A stretch of DNA of 64,000 bases, taken from the NCBI RefSeq assembly GCF_009363615.1, contig NZ_CP045384.1:1114501-1178500 (forward strand), written 5' to 3'. Source of the stretch: Ruegeria sp. THAF33 (GTDB lineage: Bacteria; Pseudomonadota; Alphaproteobacteria; Rhodobacterales; Rhodobacteraceae). The notes below the pieces were generated by a model. The model was not told where the DNA came from. It made no database searches and was given only the letters and a program-made list of their open reading frames with translations. Shown piece by piece: positions 41,750 to 50,852 of the stretch. Each line of letters starts with the position of its first letter. Position 1 is the first letter of the stretch. The translations under genes were made by a program, and so were the position numbers.

Positions 41750-43570
41750 TCAGCCCTCCATCGCCTCCAGCTCGTCAATGAAGCCCGAGATCATCGACAG
41801 GCCCTTGTCCCAGAATTTCGGGTCACTGGCATCCAGCCCGAACGGGGCCAGCAGTTCCTTGTGGTGCTTTGATCCACCTGCGCGCAGCATTTCGAAATAC
41901 TTGTCCTCGAAACCTTCGGCGCCGCTTTCATAGACCGAGTATAGCGCGTTCACCAACCCGTCGCCGAAGGCATAGGCGTAAACGTAGAAGGGCGAATGAA
42001 CAAAGTGCGGGATATAAGCCCAGAAGGTCTCGTACCCGTCCATGAATTCGAATGCCGGGCCAAGGCTTTCGGCTTGAACGCTCATCCACAGGGCATTGAT
42101 GTCGCCCGGGGTCAGCTCCCCCTCGCGGCGGGCGGCGTGCAGTTTGCATTCAAAGTCATAGAAGGCAATCTGGCGGACCACCGTGTTGATCATGTCCTCG
42201 ACCTTGCCGGCCAGCAGAACCTTGCGCTGTTCGGGCGTTTCGGCCTGGTCCAGCATCTTGCGGAAGGTCAGCATCTCGCCGAAGACGCTGGCGGTTTCAG
42301 CCAGTGTCAGGGGCGTCGAGGATAGCATCTCGCCCTGATCGGCGGCCAGCACCTGATGTACCCCGTGGCCCAGCTCGTGCGCCAGGGTCATCACGTCGCG
42401 CGGCTTGCCCAGATAGTTGAGCATCACGTAAGGATGCACCTCGGTCACGGTGGGATGCGCGAAGGCGCCCGGGGCCTTGCCGGGTTTCACCGCCGCGTCG
42501 ATCCAGCCTTTCGAGAAGAACGGCGCCGCGATGTCGGCCATGCGGGGATCGAAGGCGGCGTAGGCTTCCATCACGGTTTTCTCGGCGTCCTCCCACGACA
42601 CGGTGCGGGTGTCTTCCATCGGCAGCGGCGCGTTGCGGTCCCAGACCTGCATCACATCCAGCCCCAGCCACTTGCGCTTGAGCTCATAGTACCGATGGCT
42701 GAGTTTGGGATAGGCGGCCACGACCGCCTCGCGCAGGGCTTCGACCACTTCGGGTTCGACATCGTTCGACAAGTGACGCCCTGTTTGCGCGGTCGGCATC
42801 TTGCGCCAGCGATCGACGATTTCTTTCTCTTTGGCCTGCGTGTTGTGGACACGGGCAAATGTTTTGATGTTCTCCTGAAACACGCGGGCCAGTTCGCGCG
42901 CCGCGGCCTCGCGCTTGGACCGGTCCTGTTCGGTCAACAGGTTCAGGGTGCCTTCGATGTTCAGCTCTTCGCCGTCCACCGTAAAGGTCAGTCCGGCGAT
43001 GGTTTCGTCGAAAAGACGCTCCCACGCGTCGCCGACAACGCCCAGATCGTGCAGGAATTTTTCCAGCTCGTCAGACAGCTGATAGGGCTTCATCGCGCGG
43101 ATGCGCCGGAACACGGGCTCGTATCGGGCAAGATCCGGGTTGGCAGCAAAATGCGCCCCAAGCACATCATCTTCGATCCGGTTGATCTCGAGCGTGAAAA
43201 ACACCAGAGGCGTTGTGAACACGGTGATCTTTTCCTGCATGTCCGACAGGAACTTGGCCCGCTCTGCGTCGGTGGTCAGCTGGTAATAGCGCAGACCGGC
43301 AAAGGACATGATACGGCCTGCGACGGCGTTGATCTTTTCATTGCGCTGAACGCAGGCCAAAAGGGCCGCGGCGTCCAGCTCTGCCAGCTTGCCTTCATAG
43401 TCGGCAGCAAAGGCGGCACATTCGCCTTCCAGCCAGTCCAAGTCGCGCGCCAGTTCGGGCGCCTCTTCCGAGGCGTAGAGATCCGTCAGATCCCATTCGG
43501 GAAGATTGCCCAGATTGTCGGCACCGCCCATTGCGTTTGCGTCACGGACGGGAAAGGGAAGGTCGCGCAT
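41750..43570 (-). CDS. pepF: M3-family oligoendopeptidase F
   Basis: 606 residues. A cytoplasmic zinc metallopeptidase that trims oligopeptides. The zinc motif HEXXH is in MTLAHELGHGVHQVLA, with the distal Glu in TPLTLAETASVFGEML. The PepF opening LPEWDLTDLYASEEAPEL and the late VHSPFYVYAYAFGDGLVNALY are characteristic of the family. Length matches the usual about 600. AAGGTGATCC precedes the ATG. It is a monocistronic gene; a long complementary frame on the other strand is a codon-bias shadow. Confidence 0.95.
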   Translation of the reverse strand: MRDLPFPVRDANAMGGADNLGNLPEWDLTDLYASEEAPELARDLDWLEGECAAFAADYEGKLAELDAAALLACVQRNEKINAVAGRIMSFAGLRYYQLTTDAERAKFLSDMQEKITVFTTPLVFFTLEINRIEDDVLGAHFAANPDLARYEPVFRRIRAMKPYQLSDELEKFLHDLGVVGDAWERLFDETIAGLTFTVDGEELNIEGTLNLLTEQDRSKREAAARELARVFQENIKTFARVHNTQAKEKEIVDRWRKMPTAQTGRHLSNDVEPEVVEALREAVVAAYPKLSHRYYELKRKWLGLDVMQVWDRNAPLPMEDTRTVSWEDAEKTVMEAYAAFDPRMADIAAPFFSKGWIDAAVKPGKAPGAFAHPTVTEVHPYVMLNYLGKPRDVMTLAHELGHGVHQVLAADQGEMLSSTPLTLAETASVFGEMLTFRKMLDQAETPEQRKVLLAGKVEDMINTVVRQIAFYDFECKLHAARREGELTPGDINALWMSVQAESLGPAFEFMDGYETFWAYIPHFVHSPFYVYAYAFGDGLVNALYSVYESGAEGFEDKYFEMLRAGGSKHHKELLAPFGLDASDPKFWDKGLSMISGFIDELEAMEG

Positions 43571-43653
43571 GGATCACCTTTTGTAGACTGCTTTGCAAAC
43601 ATCTAGGGTTGGCGCGCGCGGATCACAAGCGGCCAATCCCAAGGTGAAAAGGT

Positions 43654-44628
43654 TTACGTGGAAACCAGCTTGGACGCCCCATTTGATTGGTTGGCCCGGA
43701 AATGACTGGCAAGCTGGTCCAGAACCGGGCTCCGAACGTCCGGTGCTTCCATCAGCACTTCATGTTCACCGTTCGGGATTTCGATCAATGTACCATTCGG
43801 CCAATTGGCCATGCGCGCCCGTATGGCCTTGCGATCCACGATTTGTTCGTGGCTGCCCAGAAAAGTCAGACAGGGTGTTTTTGGGGCGGGCTGTTCCATC
43901 AACCATTCGCATTCGTCCAGCGACTCGCGCAGCCAGCGGTTGGAAGGGGCACCAAGAGCCAGTTCGGGATGCGCATTCAGCTGATTTTGCATCATCCGGT
44001 ACATGTCCGGGTCGCGGGTCAGCATATTCCCGTCGAAAGGTTGCGACAGGACATAGCTTTCAAGCGTCGTGGTCGGGGGGGTGCGTTCGCCAAGGCCAAG
44101 CGCGGTGCCCCAATATGCGGTAACGCGGCTCAGAGGTTTCATGACCGGAGTGAAGAAAATTCCCCACATCGGGCCGGTGAACGCGCACGCGGCAAAACAC
44201 CCTTTTTCGATGACGGCACGCAACCCGATGGCACCGCCCATCGAATGCCCGACGACATACCACGGCTTGGGCAAATCCAGAGCGTTCGCAAGGTCCAAGG
44301 TTGACTGAACATCATATTGGTAATCGGTGAAATGATCGACATGGCCGATGCGTGGGTTGTCCAGCAACCGATCCGCAAGACCCTGGCCGCGCCAGTCCAC
44401 GGCCAGCATCGCAAAGCCGCGCTTCGCGAATTCACCGGCGGTACTGCCATATTTTTCGATATATTCGGTGCGTCCGGGGAACATCATGACGGTGCCATGT
44501 GCGCCATCATCCGGAAGCCAGTGACCCACGCGAATGCGTTTTTGGTCAGACGTCGTCAACCAATGGGTCTTTCCACCGGCAGGTCCGCCGGCCACGTCTT
44601 CAAAAAAGGGGGCCGGCGACAACTCCAT
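43654..44628 (-). CDS. alpha/beta hydrolase, lysophospholipase-like
   Basis: 324 residues. The nucleophile elbow VVGHSMGGAIG holds the catalytic Ser; the oxyanion strand is TVMMFPGRTEYIEKYG, AMLAVDWRGQGLADR follows, and the acid and His are in SHEQIVDRKAI and PNGEHEVLMEA. Sequence order matches Hydrolase_4 / PldB-type lysophospholipases or monoacylglycerol lipases. It is translationally coupled to the SCP2 protein gene upstream (TGATG overlap), which suggests a lipid substrate. No signal peptide. Confidence 0.9.
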   Translation of the reverse strand: MELSPAPFFEDVAGGPAGGKTHWLTTSDQKRIRVGHWLPDDGAHGTVMMFPGRTEYIEKYGSTAGEFAKRGFAMLAVDWRGQGLADRLLDNPRIGHVDHFTDYQYDVQSTLDLANALDLPKPWYVVGHSMGGAIGLRAVIEKGCFAACAFTGPMWGIFFTPVMKPLSRVTAYWGTALGLGERTPPTTTLESYVLSQPFDGNMLTRDPDMYRMMQNQLNAHPELALGAPSNRWLRESLDECEWLMEQPAPKTPCLTFLGSHEQIVDRKAIRARMANWPNGTLIEIPNGEHEVLMEAPDVRSPVLDQLASHFRANQSNGASKLVST

Positions 44629-44918
44629 CAGGCCAGCACCGAGGCAAGCTTCATGGCAACACCCATGTCGCCGTCAATGCTCAGCTTTCCGGACATGAAC
44701 GCGCCGGTCGGATTCAGCTCACCGCTGAGGATCTGTTCGAATGTCTCTGCATCAGCGCTCATGGTGACACTGGCCTCTTCATCGCTGACCCGCGCACCGT
44801 TTTCGTCCAGAACGATCGAACCCAGATCGGTGATGGCGAACTTGGCCGTGTCATCAAACGCGCCGCCATCCAGTTTTTCGTTCAGTGCGGCAGCCGCCTT
44901 TTCAAGAGTCTCGCTCAT
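44628..44918 (-). CDS. SCP2 sterol-carrier-domain protein
   Basis: 96 residues from MSETLEK; AGGAAAAGC precedes this ATG, so the longer upstream frame is set aside. A single SCP2 domain: LNEKLDGGAFDDTAKFAITDLGSIVLDENG, then MSADAETFEQILSGELNPTGAFMSGKLSIDGDMGVAMKL, the FMSGKLxxxGDM block being diagnostic. SCP2 proteins hold fatty acyl or other hydrophobic ligands. The downstream hydrolase is coupled to it, a pairing that hints at lipid turnover; the ligand is unknown. Confidence 0.93.
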   Translation of the reverse strand: MSETLEKAAAALNEKLDGGAFDDTAKFAITDLGSIVLDENGARVSDEEASVTMSADAETFEQILSGELNPTGAFMSGKLSIDGDMGVAMKLASVLA

Positions 44919-44987
44919 GCTTTTCCTCATATTGTTAGTGCGCCGTGAATGGACATCCCCGGTCGCAACGCTACACTGCCTATTGTT

Positions 44988-45557
44988 ATGAGCATTGCAA
45001 TTCACAATCTCAAAGGTACCGTTGCGGCACTTTTTGTCCTAGTCACGTTTTCCACCAATTGTTTCGCGCAGCAGGCGGATTCACGGGACGAGGATGAGTT
45101 GCTGCAAAAACTGGCGCAGTCGACCCCGGAACAGGCAATTGCACTGGATCGGCAGTTGCAGGCGCTGTGGTCGCAATCGGGGTCTGCGTCGGCTGATCTG
45201 CTGCTGGAGCGGGGACGCGAGGCCTTGGATGAGGGCGACGTCGACGCTGCTCTGGATCACCTGACCGCGCTGACGGATCACGCGCCTGATTTTGCCGAAG
45301 GCTGGCATCTGCGCGCATCTGCCTTTTTCGGGGTCGAGCGATTTGGTATGGCAGCCGCCGATCTGGAACATGTGCTGACGCTGAATCCAAATCACTATGA
45401 GGCTATTTACGGTCTGGGTCTGATCTTTGAAGTTATCGGGGAACCTCGGAAAGCCTACGAGGCTTATTCTCGGGCGTTGTCTATATATCCTCATCACGAA
45501 GAAGTAACCAATGCCGTGAATCGGCTGAAGCCTCAGGTTGAAGGCAAGGCGCTGTAA
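44988..45557 (+). CDS. secreted TPR-repeat protein
   Basis: 189 residues from MSIAIHN, taken because it begins a good signal peptide (LKGTVAALFVLVTFSTNCFAQ); an ATG 13 codons earlier is possible and neither has a strong ribosome site. The mature part holds about three TPR units, including ADLLLERGREALDEGDVDAALDHLTALTDHAPDFAEGWHLRA, AAADLEHVLTLNPNHYEAIYGLGLIFE and KAYEAYSRALSIYPHHEEV. TPR proteins serve as periplasmic scaffolds. It is divergent from the SCP2 gene and 21 bases ahead of the helicase, perhaps co-transcribed. Confidence 0.85.
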   Translation: MSIAIHNLKGTVAALFVLVTFSTNCFAQQADSRDEDELLQKLAQSTPEQAIALDRQLQALWSQSGSASADLLLERGREALDEGDVDAALDHLTALTDHAPDFAEGWHLRASAFFGVERFGMAAADLEHVLTLNPNHYEAIYGLGLIFEVIGEPRKAYEAYSRALSIYPHHEEVTNAVNRLKPQVEGKAL

Positions 45558-45578
45558 GGCTCGGGGCAGGGGGCGAAT

Positions 45579-48404
45579 GTGAGCGGGTCATCCCGAATCG
45601 TGGCCGTACTTGGCCCGACCAACACTGGTAAAACCCATTACGCTATTGAACGCATGCTGGGTCATCGGACCGGCGTGATCGGTCTGCCGCTGCGCCTGCT
45701 GGCGCGCGAGGTCTATGACAAGATCGTTGCGATCCGTGGGCCGTCGGTGGTGGCGCTGGTCACGGGTGAAGAACGGATCGTACCGCCCCGCGCCCAGTAT
45801 TGGGTGTGCACGGTTGAGGCGATGCCGGAAGGCATGGGCGCTGATTTTGTTGCCATCGATGAGATCCAGCTCTGTGCCGATCCGGAACGGGGTCACGTCT
45901 TCACCGACCGTCTGCTTAGGTCTCGCGGCACGAACGAGACATTGTTCCTGGGCTCGGACACAATGCGTGGCCCGATTTCGGCGCTGGTCCCCCAGGCGCA
46001 GTTCGTGCGGCGAGAGCGGATGTCACAGCTGGTTTACTCGGGCTCCAGAAAGATCAGCCGGATGCCTGCGCGCAGCGCCATAGTGGGGTTCTCGGTTGAG
46101 AACGTCTATGCCATCGCCGAATTGCTGCGCCGCCAAAAAGGTGGTGCCGCGGTGGTCATGGGGGCGCTCAGTCCGCGGACCCGGAATGCACAGGTGGAGC
46201 TGTATCAAAACGGCGAGGTTGATTACCTGGTTGCCACGGACGCTATCGGGATGGGGTTGAACCTGGATGTGAACCACGTTGCGTTTTCATCCCTGTCCAA
46301 GTTCGACGGGCGCAGGATGCGTCCGCTTGCGCCGAATGAGCTGGCGCAGATCGCAGGCCGGGCAGGTCGCGGGATGTCGGATGGCACCTTCGGCGTAACC
46401 GGAGAGGCCCCGCCGCTGGACGAGGGCGTGGCGCAGGCGATAATGGACAGCCGGTTTACGCCGATGAAAAAGCTGAACTGGCGGAACGCCGCCCTTCGGT
46501 TCGGCTCGATTGAAGCGTTGATCGACTCGCTTGAGGTCAGCCCGGATGATGAACACCTGATCAAGGCCCGCCCTGCTGATGACCTGAACGCGTTGAAATC
46601 GCTGTCGCAAGTGACCGAGGTTGTCGCCCGTGCAAGCGACGGCCCGTCCATCCGGTTGTTGTGGGATGTGTGCAGAATCCCTGATTTTCGCGGTATCAGC
46701 CACGCGGAACACGCCAGCTTGCTGGAGGTGATCTATGGCCATCTGCATGAACGGGGAACCATTCCCGACGAGTTCATGGCACGGCAGATCAGACGGATCG
46801 ATCAGACCCACGGCGATATCGACGCTTTATCTAAAAGATTGGCATATATTCGCACGTGGACATATGTTGCGCAGCGGAAAGGGTGGGTTCGTGACGAATC
46901 ACATTGGCGTGACGAAACCCGCACTGTAGAAGACAGACTGTCCGACGCTCTGCATGAGCGTCTCACGCAAAGATTTGTGGATCGGCGCACATCGGTTTTG
47001 TTGCGCCGGCTCAAACAGAAGGAGGCCCTTTTGGCCGAAGTAAATGACAAGGGTGAAGTGACCGTCGAAGGCGAATTCGTCGGTCGTCTGGAAGGGTTCC
47101 GGTTCATCCCGGACAAAAGCGCGCAGGGAACCGAGGCGAAAGCTCTGAAATCGGCGTCTCTGCAAGCACTCGCGCCGCAATTCCATCTGCGCGCCGATCG
47201 CTTCTACAACGCGCCCGATACTGAAATTGATTTCACTGATCAGGGTGGCCTGATGTGGGGTGAATACGCCGTTGGCAAGCTGGTTGCCGGGGCGGAACCT
47301 CTCAAACCCATGGTCGAAGTGTTCGTTGACGAAGCGGCGGGGCCGGATGTCGAGCAGAAAGTGCAGCGCCGTTTGCAGCACTTCATTGACCGCAAGGTGG
47401 CCGCTCTGTTCGAGCCGCTGCTGAACCTGTCCCGTGATGAGGAACTCAGCGGCCTTGCCAAAGGCTTTGCTTTCCGCATGGTCGAAGCGCTGGGTATCCT
47501 GCCCCGCGCCCAAGTCGCACAAGAGGTCAAGGATCTTGATCAGGACGCCCGCGGCGCCTTGCGCAAGCATGGTATCCGGTTCGGCCAGTTCACCATTTTC
47601 ATGCCGCTGCTGCTGAAACCGGCCCCCACACGTCTGCGTCTCGTGCTCTGGGCGCTGTCCAGCGGGTTGCAGGAATTCCCCGAAGCGCCGCCTCCGGGCC
47701 TGGTGACCGTGCCGGTCGCCAAGGATGCACCGCAGGGCTATGACACCATGTGTGGCTACCGCGATGCGGGCGAGCGTTCGATCCGTATCGACATGCTGGA
47801 ACGTTTGGCGGACATGCTGCGCGCAGAAGACAGCCGCGGCGGTTTCGAAGCGAAACCCGATATGCTGTCGATCACCGGTATGACGCTGGATCAGTTCGCA
47901 GACCTTATGCAGGGGCTGGGATACAAGGCGGAACGCGGCGAGCGGCCGAAAGTCAAACCTGCACCGGTCGAACAGCCGGCGGAAGCTGAAGCGGACAAAC
48001 CGACCGCCGAAGAAGCCTCGGCAAGTGAAGTCGCGGCAGAAGAGGTCGCCGCACCCGCCGAGGCGGCAGCCGAGGCCACCGACGGCACCGAGGCGGCAGC
48101 CGAGGCTGGCGCGGACAGCCTTCCCGCGGAACCAGTGTCAGACGAACCCGAGGTTGAAGTGTTCTACACCTTCACCTGGGCCCGTCAGCGACAGCCCAAT
48201 CGAGGCCCGCGCCGCGAGCAGGGGCAGGGCAAGGGCAAACCGCGCGGCAAACCGCAGGATGGCCGTGGCAAACCGCATGGCAAGAAGGGCGGCAAGCCTC
48301 AGGGCGCCAAGACCTTCTCGTCGCGGCCGCCGAAAAAGGAAAAGGCGATTGATCCCGACAACCCGTTTGCAGCCGCGCTGATGGGTTTGAAGGACGGCAA
48401 CTGA
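45579..48404 (+). CDS. SUV3-like DEAD/DExH RNA helicase
   Basis: 941 residues from GTG. Motif I is GPTNTGKTHYAIERML, motif II DEIQLCADPERGHVFTDRLL, then MGALSPRTRNAQVELYQ, VATDAIGMGLNLD and QIAGRAGRG, the order seen in mitochondrial SUV3 and its alphaproteobacterial relatives. SUV3 unwinds RNA for degradation. The region past 520 is a long C-terminal domain. The end is low complexity, first Ala/Glu-rich (EAEADKPTAEEASASEVAAEE) and then Lys/Gly/Arg-rich (GKGKPRGKPQDGRGKPHGKK), likely for RNA contact. It is followed after 6 bases by an S4 RNA-binding gene, so the pair probably handles RNA together. Confidence 0.92.
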   Translation: MSGSSRIVAVLGPTNTGKTHYAIERMLGHRTGVIGLPLRLLAREVYDKIVAIRGPSVVALVTGEERIVPPRAQYWVCTVEAMPEGMGADFVAIDEIQLCADPERGHVFTDRLLRSRGTNETLFLGSDTMRGPISALVPQAQFVRRERMSQLVYSGSRKISRMPARSAIVGFSVENVYAIAELLRRQKGGAAVVMGALSPRTRNAQVELYQNGEVDYLVATDAIGMGLNLDVNHVAFSSLSKFDGRRMRPLAPNELAQIAGRAGRGMSDGTFGVTGEAPPLDEGVAQAIMDSRFTPMKKLNWRNAALRFGSIEALIDSLEVSPDDEHLIKARPADDLNALKSLSQVTEVVARASDGPSIRLLWDVCRIPDFRGISHAEHASLLEVIYGHLHERGTIPDEFMARQIRRIDQTHGDIDALSKRLAYIRTWTYVAQRKGWVRDESHWRDETRTVEDRLSDALHERLTQRFVDRRTSVLLRRLKQKEALLAEVNDKGEVTVEGEFVGRLEGFRFIPDKSAQGTEAKALKSASLQALAPQFHLRADRFYNAPDTEIDFTDQGGLMWGEYAVGKLVAGAEPLKPMVEVFVDEAAGPDVEQKVQRRLQHFIDRKVAALFEPLLNLSRDEELSGLAKGFAFRMVEALGILPRAQVAQEVKDLDQDARGALRKHGIRFGQFTIFMPLLLKPAPTRLRLVLWALSSGLQEFPEAPPPGLVTVPVAKDAPQGYDTMCGYRDAGERSIRIDMLERLADMLRAEDSRGGFEAKPDMLSITGMTLDQFADLMQGLGYKAERGERPKVKPAPVEQPAEAEADKPTAEEASASEVAAEEVAAPAEAAAEATDGTEAAAEAGADSLPAEPVSDEPEVEVFYTFTWARQRQPNRGPRREQGQGKGKPRGKPQDGRGKPHGKKGGKPQGAKTFSSRPPKKEKAIDPDNPFAAALMGLKDGN

Positions 48405-48410
48405 TCCGAA

Positions 48411-48776
48411 ATGGCCGAGGCCAAGCTGCGGATTGACAAATGGTTGTGGCAGGCGCGGTTCTTCAAGACCCGCAGCCTGGCCGCCAAACAGGTCAGCGGC
48501 GGCCATGTCAGGTTGAACGGAAACCGGGTGCAAAAACCGGCGCAGGCCGTGGCACCGGGCGACGTTCTGACCTTTGCTCAGGGCCGTATCGTCCGCGTCG
48601 TTCGCATCGAAAAAATCGGGGATCGCCGTGGTCCGGCCCCCGAAGCGCAAACGCTGTATTTCGATATGACCGAAAAACAGGACGTTCCGCCCAAAAATCC
48701 GGGGTTTGAGGGAAAAGGTCGCCCGACAAAGAAAGATCGCCGTTCACTTGATCTTTCTCGCACCGAAGATCGCTGA
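48411..48776 (+). CDS. S4-domain RNA-binding protein (Hsp15-like)
   Basis: 121 residues. The S4 domain (about 5-70) reads LRIDKWLWQARFFKTRSLAAKQVSGGHVRLNGNRVQKPAQAVAPGDVL, very close to Hsp15, which binds ribosomal 50S subunits with stalled peptidyl-tRNA after heat shock. The C-terminal basic tail (PTKKDRRSLDLSRT) fits RNA binding. It begins 6 bases after the helicase stop and is clearly co-transcribed. Confidence 0.93.
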   Translation: MAEAKLRIDKWLWQARFFKTRSLAAKQVSGGHVRLNGNRVQKPAQAVAPGDVLTFAQGRIVRVVRIEKIGDRRGPAPEAQTLYFDMTEKQDVPPKNPGFEGKGRPTKKDRRSLDLSRTEDR

Positions 48777-48842
48777 TCATATCTTGAAGAGTAGGCCAGA
48801 CTGAATTAGCTAAACGCTCAAACCGCAAACGGGAATCCGATC

Positions 48843-49181
48843 ATGACCTATGTTGTCACCGAAAACTGTATCGCCTGCAAATATACTGACTGTGTCGAAG
48901 TATGTCCGGTGGACTGTTTCTATGAAGGTGAGAACACGTTGGTCATCCATCCCGACGAATGCATCGACTGCGGTGTTTGCGAACCGGAATGCCCGGCCGA
49001 CGCGATCCGCCCCGATACTGAACCGGGCATGGATCAATGGGTCGAATTCAATCGCAAGTACTCGGAAATGTGGCCCGTGATCGTCACCAAGAAAGATCCG
49101 CTTCCCGATGCGGAAGAACGCGACGGTGAAGAAGGCAAGATGGAGAAGTATTTCTCGGAAGCACCGGGCGAGGGTGGTTGA
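48843..49181 (+). CDS. fdxA: seven-iron ferredoxin (3Fe-4S / 4Fe-4S)
   Basis: 112 residues. Two cluster sites: [21 protein letters not shown] and [19 protein letters not shown]. The first has the spacing of a 3Fe-4S site with a displaced Cys, as in FdxA of Azotobacter and alphaproteobacteria. The C-terminal extension [17 protein letters not shown] is a family trait. FdxA carries single electrons in the cytoplasm; partners here are unknown. It precedes carD, a frequent order in Rhodobacterales. Confidence 0.96.
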   Translation: MTYVVTENCIACKYTDCVEVCPVDCFYEGENTLVIHPDECIDCGVCEPECPADAIRPDTEPGMDQWVEFNRKYSEMWPVIVTKKDPLPDAEERDGEEGKMEKYFSEAPGEGG

Positions 49182-49463
49182 ACGATTCGCGCTCAAACCC
49201 CTGTTTGATGCGCAAAGAACGCGGCACAACCTGTTGAAAACAGGTTGAATAGGAAAATTTACCGTGGGGTAAACTTTCGGGTGTCGTATTTTTGTGATAT
49301 ACTTGGTTCTTGTATGATGACCGAGATTGGGATGCGCTCCACAAGTATGCTCGCTTTGGAGATTTGAATTTGTGACAATATCGCCGCCTGTCGGGGCTGA
49401 AAAAGTCCCCGCATGTGGTGCTTTTGTTGTCTGTGTCCCGTCCGCAAGCAAGGAAAAAACTGA
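49182..49463. other. carD upstream region with two short dyads
   Basis: 282 bases. Two perfect palindromic motifs lie here: AACCTGTT-GAA-AACAGGTT (about 49227-49245) and TTTACC-GTGG-GGTAAA (about 49259-49274). A TATACT-like box lies further on near 49297. The first could be a weak transcription stop for fdxA or an operator; the -35 box is unclear. Confidence 0.4.
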
Positions 49464-49973
49464 ATGACAAAGTCGAAAAAGCTCGAGTTCCGCCCGAACG
49501 ACTATGTTGTCTACCCCGCCCACGGCGTAGGCCAGATCATCTCGATCGAAGAACAGGAAGTCGCGGGATTCTCTCTGGAGCTGTTCGTCATCTCATTTGA
49601 GAAAGACAAGATGACACTGCGCGTGCCGACCAACAAGGTTACCGAATCCGGTCTACGGTCGCTCAGCTCGCCCGACGTGATCAGTCAGGCGATGAAGACG
49701 CTCAAAGGAAAGGCAAAGGTCAAACGCGCCATGTGGTCGCGCCGTGCTCAGGAATACGAGCAGAAAATCAACTCGGGCGATCTGATCTCGATTGCGGAAG
49801 TGGTCCGCGATCTGCATCGCACGGACGACCAGCGCGAGCAGAGCTATTCCGAGCGTCAGCTGTACGAAGCTGCCCTGGAACGCCTGACCCGCGAGGTCGC
49901 GGCGGTTTCCGGCGCCGGCGAAGTATCCGCTGCCAAACAGGTGGACGAAGTTCTGACCTCTCGCGCTGCCTGA
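49464..49973 (+). CDS. carD: CarD-family transcriptional regulator
   Basis: 169 residues. The Tudor-like N-terminal RNA-polymerase-interaction domain shows FRPNDYVVYPAHGVGQIISIEEQEVAG and LRVPTNKVTESGLR. A helical DNA-contact domain follows with KVKRAMWSRRAQEYEQKINSGDLISIAEVVRDL and SYSERQLYEAALERLTREVAAV. CarD binds the RNA polymerase beta subunit and stabilises open promoter complexes, adjusting rRNA and stress transcription. It ends at a strong terminator. Confidence 0.96.
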   Translation: MTKSKKLEFRPNDYVVYPAHGVGQIISIEEQEVAGFSLELFVISFEKDKMTLRVPTNKVTESGLRSLSSPDVISQAMKTLKGKAKVKRAMWSRRAQEYEQKINSGDLISIAEVVRDLHRTDDQREQSYSERQLYEAALERLTREVAAVSGAGEVSAAKQVDEVLTSRAA

Positions 49974-49994
49974 CAGCGAGTTCGATATGACAAC

Positions 49995-50024
49995 AGGCCG
50001 CTCCACCATCGGGGCGGCCTTTTT
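49995..50024 (+). terminator. rho-independent terminator after carD
   Basis: Stem AGGCCGCTCC / GGGGCGGCCT with one G-T pair, six-base loop, then a T-run, 22 bases after the stop codon. Confidence 0.88.
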
Positions 50025-50090
50025 CGTGGCTTGGTGAATTCCGCAAGTACCGCTAATTTCACTGTATATGCAGCAAGCTACAGGGCGGAC

Positions 50091-50852
50091 ATGAAGCAGA
50101 CAGTTAGATATCTGTATATCGGACATGACCCGATTTCGGTCTGGTTTCGGTACGCTCTGATCCTGTTCGATGTTGCGACAATCATTTTCTTTGTCGCAAC
50201 GGCTCACGTCCCTCATGGTCCCGGCTTGGTCCTTGCAAGCCAGTTGATCGGTTTTTTGATTTTCTTGGACTTCTCTGCGCGGCTTTGGATTTCAAAAGAT
50301 CGTTGGAAGTTGCTGCGCCAGATTTATACGCTGGCGGATATTGTCGTCATCGTCTCGCTGGTTCTGGATCCGTTCCTGACGGGCAACCTGGCTTTCCTGA
50401 GGATTCTGCGGGCCTTGCGCCTGATCCACTCATACCATCTGCTCAGGGACTTGCGACGCGACAGCAGCTTTTTTCGCACCCATGAAGACGCGGTGATTGC
50501 GGCAATCAATCTGATGGTATTTGTCTTTGCCACCTCTACGGCGGTTTTGGTGTTCTTCATTCCGGAAGACGCCCAGACGCCTTACATAGACGCGCTGTAT
50601 TTCACCATGGCCACCCTGACCACAACCGGCTTCGGCGACATCACGCTGAGCACCCCTTGGGGCAAGCTGTTCTCGGTGTTCATCATGGTCGTGGGTGTCG
50701 CGTTGTTTGTCCGTTTGGCGCAGGCGATATTCATGCCGCAGAAGGTACGTCACAAATGCCCAAGCTGCGGGTTGTATCGGCATGATCCCGATGCCGTGCA
50801 TTGCAAGCATTGCGGTGGAACACTGCGGATCGAAACAGGCGGCGTGTCCTAG
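50091..50852 (+). CDS. potassium channel (voltage-gated-like) with C-terminal zinc ribbon
   Basis: 253 residues from MKQTVRYLYIGHDP; a longer start at 50031 is less likely. Four voltage-sensor-like helices include ILRALRLIHSYHLLRDLRRD, an S4-type segment with several Arg. The pore has the selectivity filter TTTGFGDI in FTMATLTTTGFGDITLSTPWG, with the K+ signature TXGFGD, between two helices. The C-terminus carries a two-Cys-pair zinc ribbon, CPSCGLYRHDPDAVHCKHCG. The zinc ribbon could couple gating to metal or redox state, but nothing shows this. Its stop overlaps the stop of the convergent cobS. Confidence 0.88.
   Translation: MKQTVRYLYIGHDPISVWFRYALILFDVATIIFFVATAHVPHGPGLVLASQLIGFLIFLDFSARLWISKDRWKLLRQIYTLADIVVIVSLVLDPFLTGNLAFLRILRALRLIHSYHLLRDLRRDSSFFRTHEDAVIAAINLMVFVFATSTAVLVFFIPEDAQTPYIDALYFTMATLTTTGFGDITLSTPWGKLFSVFIMVVGVALFVRLAQAIFMPQKVRHKCPSCGLYRHDPDAVHCKHCGGTLRIETGGVS

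Noticed and set aside
42356..43606. 416-codon open frame opposite pepF
   Set aside because: Antisense shadow of the M3 peptidase gene.
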